From: Sulfitobacter brevis
Lineage (GTDB): Bacteria > Pseudomonadota > Alphaproteobacteria > Rhodobacterales > Rhodobacteraceae
Direction: 5' to 3'
DNA length: 64,000 nucleotides
Assembly (NCBI RefSeq): GCF_900112755.1
Contig: NZ_FOMW01000004.1
Location: forward strand, 62,001-126,000
The position numbers and the translations under genes are program-made. Positions 63,541-64,000 of the stretch are shown here, in pieces. The notes under the pieces are model-generated. The model was given only the letters and a program-made list of their open reading frames with translations. It was not told the DNA's origin and did not search any database. Position 1 is the stretch's first letter, and the number at the start of each line of letters is the position of its first letter.

Positions 63541-63960
63541 ATGGAAATAAAGTTCTCTGGCAGATGCCTCTGCGGTGACGTCACATACCTAGCACAAGGG
63601 CAGCCTGTCGTGGTTGCGCAATGCCACTGCGAAGAGTGCCGCCGTTCGAGCGGAACGGGCCACAGCGTCGGCGCAATGTTTGCGTCAGATACGGTGCGCA
63701 TTGACGGTAGTCTGGGCACATTCAGCTACATCTCTGAAAAGGGGTCAGAGGTCACCAAAGCGTTCTGTGCACGCTGCGCCAGCCCGATCTACGGCGTCAA
63801 TACCCGCCTGCCCGACCACCTCACGCTGTCACTCGGGACAATGGACGATGCCAGCGGTTTGGCTATAGAGGTCGTGATCTTCAAACGGGACAAACCACAT
63901 TGGGACCAGCTTGGGGACGGTGTCACAGCATTCGCGACGCAACCTGACTGGGAGCCTTAA
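63541..63960 (+). CDS. GFA-family zinc protein
   Basis: Protein of 139 residues of the glutathione-dependent formaldehyde-activating-like family. Zinc ligands are Cys9, Cys11, Cys28, Cys30, Cys33, Cys76 and Cys79 (GRCLCGDV, CHCEECRRSSG, FCARCASP). Many members do not act on formaldehyde, so the substrate stays open. It starts 60 bases after the ArsC-like gene. Confidence 0.88.
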   Translation: MEIKFSGRCLCGDVTYLAQGQPVVVAQCHCEECRRSSGTGHSVGAMFASDTVRIDGSLGTFSYISEKGSEVTKAFCARCASPIYGVNTRLPDHLTLSLGTMDDASGLAIEVVIFKRDKPHWDQLGDGVTAFATQPDWEP

Positions 63961-64000
63961 AGCAAGGCTCCGCCTTGCGCTGATAGCACCACGTAGAGGC

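Overview
The window reads as chromosome of a marine alphaproteobacterium, most likely Rhodobacterales (Roseobacter group). Pointers are a four-cysteine FnrL regulator, a high GC level, three different TRAP transporter components sets, a five-step hut pathway with hutF and hutG, an RTX-Hint secreted protein of the kind common in that order, and an EcfG-type promoter. Coding density is high and most genes are in tight operons with ATGA overlaps.

Left part (1-12.5 kb): a low-oxygen and denitrification island. On the minus strand lie ccoI-ccoS-ccoN-ccoO-ccoQ-ccoP (cbb3 oxidase and its copper ATPase). Next come a hemerythrin-like protein, fnrL, a pseudoazurin, the copper nitrite reductase nirK, a regulator remnant, a universal stress protein, cbpA-cbpM and a SpoIIAA-like protein. 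Five FNR-type boxes (TTGAN-N4-ATCAA) sit in the promoters of this stretch.

12.5-16 kb: a scrapyard. It holds tail fragments of an MCE/lipoprotein pair, a decayed IS3-family element, and fused fragments of an ornithine cyclodeaminase family gene, a class III cyclase, a second IS and a VOC protein. The IS3 copy carries several tiny hairpin insertions with shared flanks but different stems, which look like an undescribed small repeat family.

16-26.5 kb: a hydroxy-acid or organic-acid module with a GlcG-like protein, class III CoA-transferase, enoyl-CoA hydratase, DctPQM TRAP transporter, serine-glyoxylate type aminotransferase, FAD/4Fe-4S 2-hydroxyacid dehydrogenase and a GntR regulator, with a perfect 20-bp palindrome in the divergent promoter.

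26.7-34.7 kb: a complete histidine utilisation cluster (hutD, hutF, hutI, hutH, hutG, hutU, hutC) with a perfect 18-bp operator.

34.8-49.6 kb: the most interesting region. An orphan Rieske oxygenase and a LysR regulator are followed by a TAXI-TRAP transporter, an AMP-forming acyl-CoA synthetase, a TPP enzyme, selA, selB, tRNA-Sec (selC), a thioredoxin-fused protein of unknown function, and a short gene whose in-frame TGA is followed by Gly-Ser-Cys and a SECIS-like hairpin. This last gene is a UGSC-family selenoprotein. The compact co-directional block suggests a selenoprotein-dependent catabolic system that brings its own Sec-insertion machinery; selD is not in the window.

49.6-64 kb: tRNA-Arg(TCT), a MYG1-family protein, an EcfG-promoter DUF421 membrane protein, a GAF histidine kinase, a trehalose cluster (otsB, GH15, otsA), a large RTX-Hint protein, a dihydrolipoamide dehydrogenase-like flavoprotein, a YihY/BrkB membrane protein, an ArsC/Spx-like protein and a GFA-family zinc protein. 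All functional statements rest on reading the sequence and on family knowledge; no database search was run.
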